Source of the DNA: Runella rosea
GTDB taxonomy: Bacteria; Bacteroidota; Bacteroidia; Cytophagales; Spirosomataceae
DNA length: 57,835 bases
Assembly (NCBI RefSeq): GCF_003325355.1
Contig: NZ_CP030854.1
Coordinates: forward strand, 1 to 57,835
Direction of reading: 5' to 3'
Shown: piece by piece, positions 43,487 through 53,136 of the stretch
How positions within the stretch are numbered: position 1 is the stretch's first letter
Layout: each line of letters begins with the position of its first letter
The notes under the pieces: generated by a model
Seen by the model: the letters and a program-made list of their open reading frames with translations, nothing else
Databases searched by the model: none
What the model was told of the DNA's origin: nothing
Made by a program: the position numbers and the translations under genes

Positions 43487-44197
43487 TTAACGTTTTCCCT
43501 CAATCCTGGCCAGTAGATCGCTTCGAAAGCTTCTGCCAATAGGTAGTACTTCATTTGCGATATGAACCATGTTTCCTTCAATAGAATTAATTTTTGTCAC
43601 TTGTACTACATATGATTTATGTATACGCACAAACTGAGCAGCCGTCAGCTTATCCAGAATGGCTTGCAGCGAATGGTAACTAACCAGTTTTTGTGAGGGA
43701 GTCACCACACGGATGTAATCCTTCAAACTTTCAATGTACAGAATACTCTCGACGCTGACGGGTACCAGCTTTTTATCTACTTTCAACCAAAGGGTTTGAC
43801 CATTCTCTGCGGGCATTGGCGTTGACACGGTGGCAGTCGGTGCATTACTACTTGGCATCACCTTGTTGATCGCCTTCAGGAAGCGGGGAAAGGCTATGGG
43901 TTTTACGAGGTAATCCACCACATCCAGTTCAAAGCCTTCTACGGCATACTCACGATAGGCCGTGGTGATGATAAAAGCGGGTTTGGTCGTGAGGTTCTTG
44001 ACCAGTTCTATACCGTTAAGCATGGGCATATGAAGGTCCAGAAAGACAATATCGACCTGATTGCGTTGTAAAAAAGAGAAGGCCTCCACCGAATCGGTAA
44101 ACGTAGCTACTAACGTGGCTTCTTTGAGCTGACTCAGGTACGTTTCCAGTATGTCAATGGCCAATGGCTCATCATCGACAATTACACAACGGGCCAT
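43487..44197 (-). CDS. LytTR-type response regulator
   Basis: A 236-residue response regulator. The receiver domain has the acidic pair VIVDDEP, the phospho-aspartate in VDIVFLDLHMPMLNG and the lysine in DYLVKPI. A linker of about 20 residues leads to a LytTR DNA-binding domain (ILYIESLKDYIRVVT, then FVRIHKSYVVQVTKI and LPIGRSFR). It overlaps the end of the LytS-like kinase gene by 16 bases, so the two form an operon. LytTR proteins bind pairs of direct repeats. The divergent DJ-1-like and receptor genes next door are likely targets. Confidence 0.93.
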   Translation of the reverse strand: MARCVIVDDEPLAIDILETYLSQLKEATLVATFTDSVEAFSFLQRNQVDIVFLDLHMPMLNGIELVKNLTTKPAFIITTAYREYAVEGFELDVVDYLVKPIAFPRFLKAINKVMPSSNAPTATVSTPMPAENGQTLWLKVDKKLVPVSVESILYIESLKDYIRVVTPSQKLVSYHSLQAILDKLTAAQFVRIHKSYVVQVTKINSIEGNMVHIANEVLPIGRSFRSDLLARIEGKR

Positions 44198-45294
44198 ACC
44201 AGAGGAATTTGAAGGGTGGATGAAAAGGTTTCATTGTGTAAACCTGTTTCGAACCGATAGTCGGAACCATACAGCAACTGCAATCGGCGCTGTACATTCC
44301 GCAAGCCCAACCCTCCTTTTTTGGTCAGCGCAGAACCCGTAGAATGGCTCGGATTTCGGGTCTCCAGCAGAATCGTGTCGGGTGTAATGGTGATTGACAC
44401 CGTAATTACCCCTCCTGGCACGTTGGTAGCTGAATGCTTAAAGCAGTTTTCAATAATGGGCAGGAACAGTAGCGGTGGAATCAACTGCTGCCCTATTGGC
44501 CCATTCACCACAAAATTCATCGTCATTTTTGTACCCAGTCTCACTGTTTCCAGTTCAATATAGTTACGGATGTGGCTGATTTCTTTGTCAAGGCTTACAG
44601 TCAGTCCATCGGACTCATACAAGCTGTAACTCATCAAATCCGAGAGCTTCAACACCATTTCGGGTGCCCGGTCCGACTTCTTCAGGGTGAGTGCATACAA
44701 GTTGTTGAGCGTATTAAAAAAGAAGTGAGGATTGATCTGCGATTTCAGCAGCAACAATTCGGTTTGCAGTTTTTCTTTTTCGATGGCTTCCGCTTTTTGC
44801 TTTTCGGTTAACTGATTCTTCGACAGCTTGATACCGCTGGTTAAGCCCACAATACTAACCAGATAAAACCCTTTGTAGATGTAATTACTTCCATTGAAGG
44901 TGGCATCGGCTTCAAACGTTGTCGGGCAAATCGGCGAGTCGATAAACAACTCTAATACGTACAGGTTAACGGCGTTCAGCGAGAAGATCAGCCCGAAAAC
45001 CGCTAGGGCATACAGCAAGAAATTGCCAGTGTTGAAGAAGCGCGGCATTAGGTAATACAGGTTAATGTAGCAGCCGGCCAGAATAAACGGAATGCGCAGG
45101 CCGAGGTTGAAGAGGGCAATATCGCGATCCTCACCGATAAAGGCGATATAGGCCGCATTGAACCCAAATACAGACCCCCAAAAGAGGATGTGATAGGCAA
45201 CCCGATTGGCCAGCAGACGGGTTGTCCAGTCGGCGGTGAGAGCTGGGGATAAGATGGGCTGCCGGATTGGTAAGGAAGAAGCGGATGTCATCAT
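44182..45294 (-). CDS. LytS/YehU-type sensor histidine kinase
   Basis: A 370-residue membrane kinase. I chose the MM start at 45294, since the longer frame from 45429 adds an unlikely basic leader that would overlap the divergent promoter. Four hydrophobic segments lie between residues about 30 and 160 (for example FGLIFSLNAVNLYVLELF). The His_kinase domain has the phospho-histidine in QINPHFFFNTLNNLY and the ATPase N-box (PIIENCFKHS) and G-box (KGGLGLRNVQRRL). It phosphorylates the LytTR regulator encoded next. Transcription is divergent from the DJ-1-like gene across about 200 bases. Confidence 0.9.
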   Translation of the reverse strand: MMTSASSLPIRQPILSPALTADWTTRLLANRVAYHILFWGSVFGFNAAYIAFIGEDRDIALFNLGLRIPFILAGCYINLYYLMPRFFNTGNFLLYALAVFGLIFSLNAVNLYVLELFIDSPICPTTFEADATFNGSNYIYKGFYLVSIVGLTSGIKLSKNQLTEKQKAEAIEKEKLQTELLLLKSQINPHFFFNTLNNLYALTLKKSDRAPEMVLKLSDLMSYSLYESDGLTVSLDKEISHIRNYIELETVRLGTKMTMNFVVNGPIGQQLIPPLLFLPIIENCFKHSATNVPGGVITVSITITPDTILLETRNPSHSTGSALTKKGGLGLRNVQRRLQLLYGSDYRFETGLHNETFSSTLQIPLVWPVV

Positions 45295-45489
45295 AACACC
45301 AAAGATTATAAAAACTCGGATAAATACTAAATTTTTTCGCGCAGCAGGTGGTGATTTCCGACGAACGACATATTTGCACGACAACCGCCAAAACTCCCTT
45401 CGTAAAGTCGTTGGTCGGGTTAACGGCACAGCTCAGCTAAAATAGTATACCGGCTCCCCGAAGCGCTCTTTTTTTGTGTAAAAAAAACG

Positions 45490-46641
45490 ATGATGAACCG
45501 AAAGTTAAAATCGAACACATTGGTACTGGTCATGCTGCTGCTGGTAACGGCAATAAGAAGCCATGCTCAACCTAAGAAGATACTGATTGTATCGACTAAC
45601 CGCGATTCAGTGGGTACGAACGTTAGCGGCACCTTTCTAAAAGAAATCGCTTATCCGTTCCAGTATTTTACCGACAAAGGGTTTGAGGTGGACATTGTTA
45701 CACCCAAAGGCGGTAAAGCGGCTATCTATTCGACGGGCGAGGTGCCTGACGTATTGCGTTCCATCCGGCAGAGTACTTTGTTCATGGCGAAGACAAGTGC
45801 TACACTAAAGCCGGACGAAGTAACAGCGAGTAAGTATGCGGCCGTCTTTTATCCAGGCGGTCATGGACAATACTTTGATGTGATCAGTGATGAGCGAATT
45901 GCCCGCCTCACGGCCACGATCTACGAAAATGGAGGCACAATCGGTACCGCTGGGCATGGGGTAGCGTCCCTTATCGATGTTAAGCTCAGCTCGGGTAAAT
46001 ACCTAATCGACGGAAAACGGATAACCTGTTTTCCGCACTGGGCAGAACTGGCTTGGATGAATATTTCCAGCTATGGAAAACTACTTCCTTTTGACATGCA
46101 GGAAGTGCTGGCCAGGCGTGGGGCCAACCTGGTGGTGAGCACCAAAGAAACGGCTTCAGATAAAGCGTTGACCCTCGTTGCCGACCATCCCAATCGACTG
46201 GTAACGGGTTCGTTTGCCTCTTCAGCGCCGTGGGTGGCCGAGCAAATGGTATCCATCATCAGCCGTTCTGAATCACCCTCCGAAACTGTACAAATCCTGC
46301 GGGCCGTAAACAACTACGCAGAAGGACGTAACAGCGGAAACATCGACCGGATGAAACAGGCGTTTCACGCCGGGGCGGTACTCAAGGCCATTGATGAAAA
46401 AACAAAAGACATTGTAACCACGCCTATTGCCGACTATATCGCCCGTAATAAACCGGGGCAAAAGCATGATTGCAGTACTGATGTACGCTTGCTCGACTAC
46501 ACGGCCACGACAGCTATCGCCCGGGTAACATTTACGTACACCACCCATGCTTACCACGATAATCTTATACTACTGAAAGTAAAAGACCAATGGCTAATTA
46601 CGGAGAAGGTGTATTCAAAAACGGTTTTTCAAAATCAGTAA
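45490..46641 (+). CDS. Secreted DJ-1/PfpI-like protein with C-terminal NTF2/lumazine-binding-like domain
   Basis: A 383-residue protein with a signal peptide (MMNRKLKSNTLVLVMLLLVT, then AIRSHAQP). Residues about 28-250 are a DJ-1/PfpI fold of the Hsp31 type (KILIVSTNRDS, FEVDIVTPKGGKA, AAVFYPGGHGQYFDV). At the nucleophile elbow the sequence is GTIGTAGHGVASL: the cysteine of the usual A-x-CHG is replaced by glycine, so classical cysteine chemistry should be lost. The last 115 residues (ILRAVNNYAEGRNSGNIDRM to VKDQWLITEKVYSK) are a SnoaL/lumazine-binding-like cone. A fusion of these two, exported, is unusual. It is 15 bases upstream of the receptor gene and co-directional. Confidence 0.8.
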   Translation: MMNRKLKSNTLVLVMLLLVTAIRSHAQPKKILIVSTNRDSVGTNVSGTFLKEIAYPFQYFTDKGFEVDIVTPKGGKAAIYSTGEVPDVLRSIRQSTLFMAKTSATLKPDEVTASKYAAVFYPGGHGQYFDVISDERIARLTATIYENGGTIGTAGHGVASLIDVKLSSGKYLIDGKRITCFPHWAELAWMNISSYGKLLPFDMQEVLARRGANLVVSTKETASDKALTLVADHPNRLVTGSFASSAPWVAEQMVSIISRSESPSETVQILRAVNNYAEGRNSGNIDRMKQAFHAGAVLKAIDEKTKDIVTTPIADYIARNKPGQKHDCSTDVRLLDYTATTAIARVTFTYTTHAYHDNLILLKVKDQWLITEKVYSKTVFQNQ

Positions 46642-46656
46642 GCAGCCGTAATTGCC

Positions 46657-49056
46657 ATGAAACTCAGATTTACCCTTTTTCTGTGTCTGGCGCCAAGCCT
46701 TCTGTTTGCCCAGATAAAGCTGTCAGGCCGGGTTACGGATAACCGGAACCAACCATTGCCCTATGCCAATGTACTGCTATTGACGCCGACCGATTCAACG
46801 ATGATAGCGGGAACCGTCACCAACAGCGAGGGAGGTTTTCTGATGGAGAACATAACGGCAGGCTCGTATCGGCTTTCGGTACGCATGGTAGGTTATACCA
46901 GCGTAACGCTGCTTCAAGACATCTTTGTGGACAAAACATTGGAAACAATTGTATTAACCGAAACGGCTACGACCCTGAACGAGGTGGTCGTCAAGGCCGA
47001 AAAACCGTTGTTTGAACAGCAACTCGACAAGCTGGTGGTTAACCTTAAAAATAATGTCGTCTCGGCGGGCAATACGGTGTTGGATGTGCTGGAGCGTTCG
47101 CCCGGTATTTCGGTAGATCGGCAGAGCGGTAGCCTAAGCATGAATGGTAAGCAGGGCGTTCAGGTCATGATCAACGGCAAACTGCAACGATTACCGCTGA
47201 ATGTAGTGGTGCAGCAACTGGAAGGTCTTACCTCAGCCGGGGTTGAAAAGATAGAGTTGATCAGTAATCCCTCGTCCCGCTTCGACGCAGAAGGTGATGC
47301 GGGCATCATCAACATCGTGACGAAGCAACAGACAGACCTGGGCACCAACGGCACGGCTATGGTTGGTATCGGCTACGCCGACTTGAGTGGTTTCTGGAAA
47401 CCGACCGGTTCATTGGCCATCAACCATAAACGCCAAAACCTGTTACTCACGGCCAACTACTCGCTGGTCCAGGACAACCGTTGGCAGCAATGGAACTACG
47501 AGCGACAGTTGCTCACGCCCAATCTGTATTCGAACACCATCACCGACCGGTATGCCAGCTGGCCCGTACAACGGGCCGGCCTGGGGCTTGAATGGAACAT
47601 AAACAAAACGACTTCTATCAATACCCTTGTAGCCGGTTTCAGCGATTACTGGAAGATGGAATCTTTCAATCAGTCGCGGGTGATGCTTAACGGACGGGAT
47701 TCGGCACGCATCAATTTATACGATAGAGAAGTGAATCACTGGAAGCACCTGATGGGCAATGTCAACCTGAATCATCGGCTTGCCAACGGTGCTCGGTTAA
47801 GCATTGATCTGGACTACCTCTATTATCACGATCACAACCCAAACGAGTTTACCAATACATATAGCTACGTGGCCACCAATCAGGTAGTACAGGAGCAGGT
47901 ACGTACCGGCAAGGAAACGCCGATAAGCATGGGCGTAATCAAAGTTGATTATGAAACGAAATGGCGCACTCTAAAACTAGAACTGGGGGGCAAGTCGACC
48001 TTCTCGCGCCTGCGCAATACCGTGTCGCTCGAAAACATGGTAGGCGAAGCGTGGATAGCCGATACCCGGTTTACACAGAACTATTCGCTACGCGATGATG
48101 CCAACGCTGTCTATGTAAACGTCAGCGGCAAAGCCGGACCGAAAGGGCAGTTTCAGGCCGGACTTAGGGCTGAAAGCACCGATATGGAAATGACCGCCAG
48201 CGGTCAGCGGTTATTCAGCCTCGACTTCCTGAAACTATTTCCGACCTTTTTTTATACGTGGCAGGCTACGGCCAACAGCTCGCTACAAGTCTCGTATAAC
48301 CGGCGCATCACCCGGCCCGCCTACACCAGCGTCGCTCCGTTCGTTATTTTTATGGACCCGTTTACCTACTACTGGGGCAATCTGCAACTCAAACCCGCTA
48401 TCAGCAACGGTGTACAGGCCTCCTATACCTACAAGGACCTGCTGCTCACGCTTAAGTACAGTCAGGATCGGAATGCCATTGCCGGCAATCAAAGCCGGTA
48501 CAACAGCGAAGAACGCAAAACCTACATCTACGCTGACAATGTAGATCAGTTACAACTGTACGCCTTCACTGCAAGCTGGCCTTGGAAAGTCACCTCCTGG
48601 TGGCGTACGCAAAGTAATGCCCTGCTTACCTACCAAAAGACTAATCATGTCTATGCCGGTGTACCCATCGAACTGAATCAATATTCGGCAAGGCTTAGTC
48701 TGAACCAGACCTTTACGTTACCGGGAAAAATTACCCTTGAGGTATCGGGCGTGTATGCTTCTCCAATAACGGTTGGCCTAAGCGTTCGCAAGGCCGCCGG
48801 TGTGGTTTCGGCTGGTGTACAGAAAGTAATCAACGACTACAGTAAACTAAACCTGACGGTCACCGACATTTTCTGGACGCGCAATTCCATTTATGTGTCC
48901 GACAATCCGCTGCTGGGCCAGATACAAAAGACCTCGTACTACAATGAACCGCGAGTGCTGCGTTTATCGTACACAGTCACGCTGGGCAACACTAAAATGA
49001 AATCGGCTAAGGCACGCACCACGGCTTCCGAGGCAGAACAACAACGGGTGAATTGA
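46657..49056 (+). CDS. TonB-dependent outer-membrane beta-barrel protein (CarboxypepD_reg plus OMP barrel)
   Basis: A 799-residue receptor with a signal peptide (MKLRFTLFLCLAPSLLFAQ), a carboxypeptidase-regulatory-like domain (SGRVTDNRNQPLPYANVLLL), a plug domain (VLDVLERSPGISVDRQ, then GIINIVTKQ) and a beta-barrel of the outer_membrane_beta-barrel_3 type. It is shorter than SusC proteins and has no SusD partner. Members act as transporters or receptors for small ligands or peptides, and are often paired with LytS/LytTR regulators. It follows the DJ-1-like gene by 15 bases. The C-terminal tail (KSAKARTTASEAEQQRVN) is polar. The stop codon lies just before an ISL3 remnant. Confidence 0.88.
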   Translation: MKLRFTLFLCLAPSLLFAQIKLSGRVTDNRNQPLPYANVLLLTPTDSTMIAGTVTNSEGGFLMENITAGSYRLSVRMVGYTSVTLLQDIFVDKTLETIVLTETATTLNEVVVKAEKPLFEQQLDKLVVNLKNNVVSAGNTVLDVLERSPGISVDRQSGSLSMNGKQGVQVMINGKLQRLPLNVVVQQLEGLTSAGVEKIELISNPSSRFDAEGDAGIINIVTKQQTDLGTNGTAMVGIGYADLSGFWKPTGSLAINHKRQNLLLTANYSLVQDNRWQQWNYERQLLTPNLYSNTITDRYASWPVQRAGLGLEWNINKTTSINTLVAGFSDYWKMESFNQSRVMLNGRDSARINLYDREVNHWKHLMGNVNLNHRLANGARLSIDLDYLYYHDHNPNEFTNTYSYVATNQVVQEQVRTGKETPISMGVIKVDYETKWRTLKLELGGKSTFSRLRNTVSLENMVGEAWIADTRFTQNYSLRDDANAVYVNVSGKAGPKGQFQAGLRAESTDMEMTASGQRLFSLDFLKLFPTFFYTWQATANSSLQVSYNRRITRPAYTSVAPFVIFMDPFTYYWGNLQLKPAISNGVQASYTYKDLLLTLKYSQDRNAIAGNQSRYNSEERKTYIYADNVDQLQLYAFTASWPWKVTSWWRTQSNALLTYQKTNHVYAGVPIELNQYSARLSLNQTFTLPGKITLEVSGVYASPITVGLSVRKAAGVVSAGVQKVINDYSKLNLTVTDIFWTRNSIYVSDNPLLGQIQKTSYYNEPRVLRLSYTVTLGNTKMKSAKARTTASEAEQQRVN

Positions 49057-49061
49057 CGTTT

Positions 49062-49921
49062 TGTAAATTCCTATGAAAGAGGTACATCGTCACATTTGGT
49101 GAAAGTCTGGGTTTTCCATCAGGATGACTCTATTGCGGAGCAGTCCAAAACTCGCTCTTCCATACATTTGACGCTTGATATTTTTGAGCCAGTTTACCGC
49201 TCCAGCGGCCTGGCTGCCCCTCTACCTGTCCGTTGCTCTATTCGGAGGTGACGGCATAGAAAATGGCTTTAAAATGCGGTACGCCGCCCGCCTGTTTAAT
49301 CCCATTGGCAAATCCTTTCAGCGCTACCACTCCTGATTCAAGCGCTTTATTGCACCAAGTCTGAAGTTGATCCCCTTGCTTTGCCTTCATGAGTTGCCTG
49401 AATTCTAAGCCAATTTCTCTGACGACTTTGATGAGCGGGGGGCTTCCAAAAGTTTCCTTAAAAATTCAATGGGCATGTAATCTTGCAAATGACTCTGATA
49501 CATCCCTAACCAAATACTCAGTTGTTTGGAAGAATAGTAGGTTGCTTTTACAGATGCCAGCAGTGGTTCTAAGAACGATTTGGGATAATTCCTTACCGCG
49601 TTATAGACGGTAGCTTGAGAATAGGGAATCCTTTATCGTTAATTTTTTCATACAACGCTTTGGCAGACTGCTGCCTTTCTTGCCAACGCTGTTGCAGATG
49701 GGCCTCAAAATCAAGAATATTACTTCGTTTACGAGAAGATTTGGGGACAAACTCTATCCGATTCCTATATCTTGCCACCGTCCTGCGAGACATTTTTAGA
49801 GTAGTTGCTATCTTTCTAATACTATAGCTTTTCGATTGTAATTCTTTGACTTTCAAACTGTGCGGAGACTCGCAAGTTGTCATAATTCTTTCCGATAAAA
49901 ACAGGTTTTTGCAGCTGAGAT
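49062..49921 (-). mobile_element. Truncated second copy of the ISL3-family element
   Basis: The left end repeats the terminal sequence of the IS at 15699-17464 (TGTAAATTCCTATGAAAG, then ACATTTGGTGAAAGTC). The body matches the C-terminal half of its transposase gene, with many frameshifts; the best-preserved part is 49883-49593 (SPHSLKVKELQSK, RKIATTLKMSRRTVARYRN). Similarity stops near 49921, so the N-terminal half and the other end are missing. It begins 6 bases after the receptor stop codon. Confidence 0.88.
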
Positions 49922-49983
49922 TAGGCTGATAAACCCCGTATTCGAGTAAATGATGACTAACAAACTTACCCAGACAGAAAAAA

Positions 49984-50625
49984 TCATTCCAATTCGTTTT
50001 CTTCCCCTTCGAGCGATTTCAGTTGCTCCAGCTCCTCTAGGTCACGCTGTAGCCCTGCTTGAAAGGAACTCTTGAAAAAACCCAGTCGTTTTGCTGCAAA
50101 ATACAGCACTACGTTCAATACTATATGCGCGATAGCGATCAACACACCGGACGTTAGTCCCGATTCGTAGATATGTTTTGGCAGGAAAGATGCCGGAAAA
50201 AAGAAACCTGATAAAAGCACGGGCACTGCCGCTTGGTGAACCAAGGCTTGTGAACGAGCATAGGCGGAAATCACTTTATTCAATGAAAGGATCAGATTAT
50301 CAGCATGGATACTGATGTTCACTTCCCGATAGCCACGTAAGAGGACAATAATAAAAACGAGTGTCCAACCCATAATCAGAATAGCCGGAAGGAATTGAAT
50401 ACGGTATTGAAAATCGAAGGGATTACCGCCAATCACAGCACCAAAGAACAGAATAAGCAGGAAACTGAACACACATGTGACACCGTATTCGATTCTTATT
50501 TGAGCGATCCGTGATCGTGACCGCTCGCGAATCAGGCGGTGAAGGGCCTTTTTACTTAACTCTGGCGTTGTTTGAAGCAGGCGGTCATAGTCTTGCCAAG
50601 CCGCTTTTAAAGTCTCGATCTCCAT
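49984..50625 (-). CDS. Membrane protein encoded with an ECF sigma factor (possible anti-sigma role)
   Basis: A 213-residue protein. The N-terminal 45 residues are cytoplasmic and helical (LKAAWQDYDRLLQTTPELS). Four transmembrane segments follow (for example TCVFSFLLILFFGAVIGG, ILIMGWTLVFIIVLL, LIAIAHIVLNVVLYFA). The C-terminus is very acidic and glutamate-rich. Proteins starting L-K-x-x-WQ-x-Y with this topology often follow ECF sigma genes in Bacteroidota, and may hold the sigma factor at the membrane. Here the sigma gene ends 5 bases upstream. The role is inferred from the position. Confidence 0.6.
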   Translation of the reverse strand: MEIETLKAAWQDYDRLLQTTPELSKKALHRLIRERSRSRIAQIRIEYGVTCVFSFLLILFFGAVIGGNPFDFQYRIQFLPAILIMGWTLVFIIVLLRGYREVNISIHADNLILSLNKVISAYARSQALVHQAAVPVLLSGFFFPASFLPKHIYESGLTSGVLIAIAHIVLNVVLYFAAKRLGFFKSSFQAGLQRDLEELEQLKSLEGEENELE

Positions 50626-50630
50626 TCTTA

Positions 50631-51113
50631 TCAGTGATTAATGATCGTTTTTAACTTACTTTTGATTCGGTTGATTTTTACGCCCACGTTCGACAGGCTG
50701 ATGCCGGTGATGGCGGCAATCTCCGTATATGATCTCTCGTCAAGATAAAGGAGAATAATAGCTTTTTCGATCGCATTGAGGCATTCGATGGCTTCACGGA
50801 GTCGGATTGCCAACTCATTGATCTCATCATCATACCTTACGTCGGGGACCTGTAGCTCGGATGCCGTCAATTCAATTTTTTTTCCTTCCTTTCCTCGCTT
50901 TCGGAAATTACTGATGGCGGTATTCAGCGCTACGCGGTACATCCAGGTCGAGGGAGCCGATTCATTGCGGAAAGACGGAAAAGCTTTCCACAATTGAAGC
51001 ACAATCTCCTGAAACAGGTCCTGACGATCCTCGACGTTATCCAAATACAGATTACAGACCTTGTAGAGGATACCTCGGTGGATATTGAGTAAATGCAGAA
51101 AGTCTTTTTCCAA
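50631..51113 (-). CDS. ECF-type RNA polymerase sigma factor
   Basis: A 160-residue sigma-70-family factor of the ECF group. Region 2 covers about residues 10-75 (YLDNVEDRQDLFQEIVLQLW, then STWMYRVALNTAISNFRK) and region 4 about 105-155 (CLNAIEKAIILLYLDERS, then YTEIAAITGISLSNVGVKIN). Region 3 is missing, as expected. It directs RNA polymerase to a specific stress or surface regulon, probably including its own operon. It is followed by the membrane protein gene, and 38 bases upstream on the same strand lies a small lipoprotein gene. Confidence 0.93.
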   Translation of the reverse strand: MEKDFLHLLNIHRGILYKVCNLYLDNVEDRQDLFQEIVLQLWKAFPSFRNESAPSTWMYRVALNTAISNFRKRGKEGKKIELTASELQVPDVRYDDEINELAIRLREAIECLNAIEKAIILLYLDERSYTEIAAITGISLSNVGVKINRIKSKLKTIINH

Positions 51114-51151
51114 CGTGGGCAGGGATTGGCAGACCGAAATATAAGTTGAAT

Positions 51152-51343
51152 TTACTGCAACTTTAAGGTACGTAAAGTCGCATTTAATTGCGAAATACTA
51201 TCCGCAAGTACCCGGTTTCTTTGTTCGATCCTATCGAGGCGTTCGATGACCCCATCGATCTTGGCTGACATACGGCCTTCAGGAGAAGATTGCTCACCGC
51301 AGGCTGTGAGCAATAGGAGACATAGGAAAAGTCGTGCTTTCAT
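51152..51343 (-). CDS. Small lipoprotein with coiled coil
   Basis: A 63-residue protein with a lipoprotein signal (MKARLFLCLLLLTACGEQ, lipobox LLTAC). The mature part of about 48 residues has leucine/isoleucine heptads (IDGVIERLDRIEQRNRVL, then ISQLNATLRTLKLQ) that suggest a coiled coil, as in small Lpp-like proteins. It precedes the ECF sigma gene on the same strand and may be co-transcribed as the first gene. No known family is assigned. Confidence 0.6.
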   Translation of the reverse strand: MKARLFLCLLLLTACGEQSSPEGRMSAKIDGVIERLDRIEQRNRVLADSISQLNATLRTLKLQ

Positions 51344-52462
51344 ATTTTTTTCTAAAGTAAGTCGTTGAAGAGGTACAAAAACTTACAGGAAAAAAAATAA
51401 ATGGATAAAGACAATGCCACGTGGTTGCGATGGCTTTCACCAAATAAATCAAAAACCGGGTAAGTACAGGGAGTATCAAACCGAAGGTTAGACTTTTATT
51501 GACCGGCAAGATTTTCTTTATCAGCTAATAATGTTTTTAAGTCCATGGTGTACGCGGGCATGGAGCAGCATGGTTTATTAAGAAAAAGCGGCCGATTTGG
51601 ACGTTATTCACTCTGATAGCCTGATAAACTTTTCGTTCAAAATCCACCGAAAAAGCTCCCGTTTTAAAGCAATTATTTGCAAGTTTGACTTAATGGAATC
51701 TAAATCTCTGCCTCAATAAATCTGAAACTGACCGCCGTATTCTTCATCTCATTACCGACTTTTTATTTTCTGTTAAGTACCCATTTTTGCTCTACAAAAA
51801 GGCTATTAGAACAATAAACTAAGTTTTTGGGACAATAAACTAAGTCCGGAACAATAGACTAACGAATTGCGCAAATAGACTAACATCATCAAAGTGCGGC
51901 TCTTTACTTTTGTCAAGGCAATGCCCTAATGACTATTCTCTAAACCCTTAAACCAAAATTGGATGAAAGCTCTTTACTGTTTTGGCAGGTGCTCACCTAT
52001 GCTTATCACTCCTATGACTTCTTGATTCGGCGCTCGAAATGCCAGCCCTTGGCTGCTTTTGCGGGAGCGTTTTTACGCTTGAGACGTCTCACTTTTTACA
52101 CTTTATACTACTTTTTTTACAAGCATTTCGTATGAAAAACTCTATTCTTTTTCCCAATACTATCTGTTTATGAAGGTCTTTTACCCTACTGTTTTTGATT
52201 CAACAAGAAAAATCTTCTTCCTCTGCCGAATCATCTGTACAAAGTTGGGCCGAAGTCCCTAAAGTCAACGCTGGCGATGCACCGGCCTCGGTCGCGCATC
52301 AGTCTAACTCTTATTTCCGCATAATCACTAATGAAGTATTCAAATATCCATGTATTTACATTGTTCGTAAAAGCAACCGCGAACGAACGAACCGAAGCCA
52401 AGGGTGGTAAGATGGTTCGACACAAAGGGTTGTTTTAAAATAACTAAAAACAAACTACTTGT
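51344..52462. other. 1.1-kb region without an intact gene
   Basis: Apart from the repeat cluster at 51811-51883, I see a probable decayed small secreted protein near 52132-52408. An ATG start (MKNSILFPN) stops early, then an open stretch reads SSAESSVQSWAEVPKVNAGD. No homologue can be named. The rest is low-complexity and AT-rich. Confidence 0.4.
51811..51883. repeat. Four phased 12-bp direct repeats
   Basis: ACAATAAACTAA at 51811 and 51832, ACAATAGACTAA at 51851, and CAAATAGACTAA at 51872. Spacings are 21, 19 and 21 bases, about two helical turns, so the copies lie on one face of the DNA. It looks like a regulator binding cluster. Confidence 0.7.
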
Positions 52463-53107
52463 ATGAAAAAGTTAAACTTTACGGTGATGGCTTCCTGCCT
52501 GCTTGTCCTCTTTATGATGGGGTGCGAAAAAGGATCGCTTCTTGATTCCGCAGCGGAGAAAAAAGCATCCTTCGATTTAAAAATGAATAGTATTAATGAT
52601 CTTGGAGAAGAAGTTACCAGCACTATTAAGGTACTTCCATCCGCCCAATTCAAGCGCCGCCTGAAGAGCGGGGCTAACCCCAATCAAGTAGCGACTGGTA
52701 ATTTTAGAACTGATTTAGGTTCAAAGTATAACTTCTCTGCTGTCAAAAGTCCAGATGGTGTTAGCGGTGAATGGCAGGTCAATTCTGTCACAGTGGGACA
52801 TTTTTATATGAAAACCATTGATGTATATGTTGACGGTGATGAAGCCACTATGGCCGGGATCGTCACCGAAGTAGTAAGCGGAGGGTTCCAGAAAAACTGG
52901 ATTGTATTTATAAAAATAAAAGACAATGGGGAGGGTAATAACAGTGCGCCGGACCAGTCTAGTTATATTTTACTTTATTATCCTGATTGGTTCAATTTTT
53001 ATCCATCCCCAGATGCTTTCCTGGCCATTATTAATTGCGAGAGTTTAGCAGAGAATCCAATCTTTGGAGCTTTTCTCGATAGGGATGGGCAGATCCAGGT
53101 CAGGTAA
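52463..53107 (+). CDS. Hypothetical lipoprotein
   Basis: A 214-residue protein with a lipoprotein signal (MKKLNFTVMASCLLVLFMMG, lipobox LFMMGC at residue 21). The mature part is polar and beta-rich, with GEWQVNSVTVGHFYMKTIDV and WIVFIKIKDNGEG. The final part has a tyrosine/proline-rich segment (YYPDWFNFYPSPD) seen in small periplasmic proteins of Bacteroidota. No enzyme motif is recognised. The gene stands alone; a MITE-like element follows 30 bases after its stop codon. Confidence 0.6.
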   Translation: MKKLNFTVMASCLLVLFMMGCEKGSLLDSAAEKKASFDLKMNSINDLGEEVTSTIKVLPSAQFKRRLKSGANPNQVATGNFRTDLGSKYNFSAVKSPDGVSGEWQVNSVTVGHFYMKTIDVYVDGDEATMAGIVTEVVSGGFQKNWIVFIKIKDNGEGNNSAPDQSSYILLYYPDWFNFYPSPDAFLAIINCESLAENPIFGAFLDRDGQIQVR

Positions 53108-53136
53108 CAGATCGGGCAAAATTCCATCATTATATA

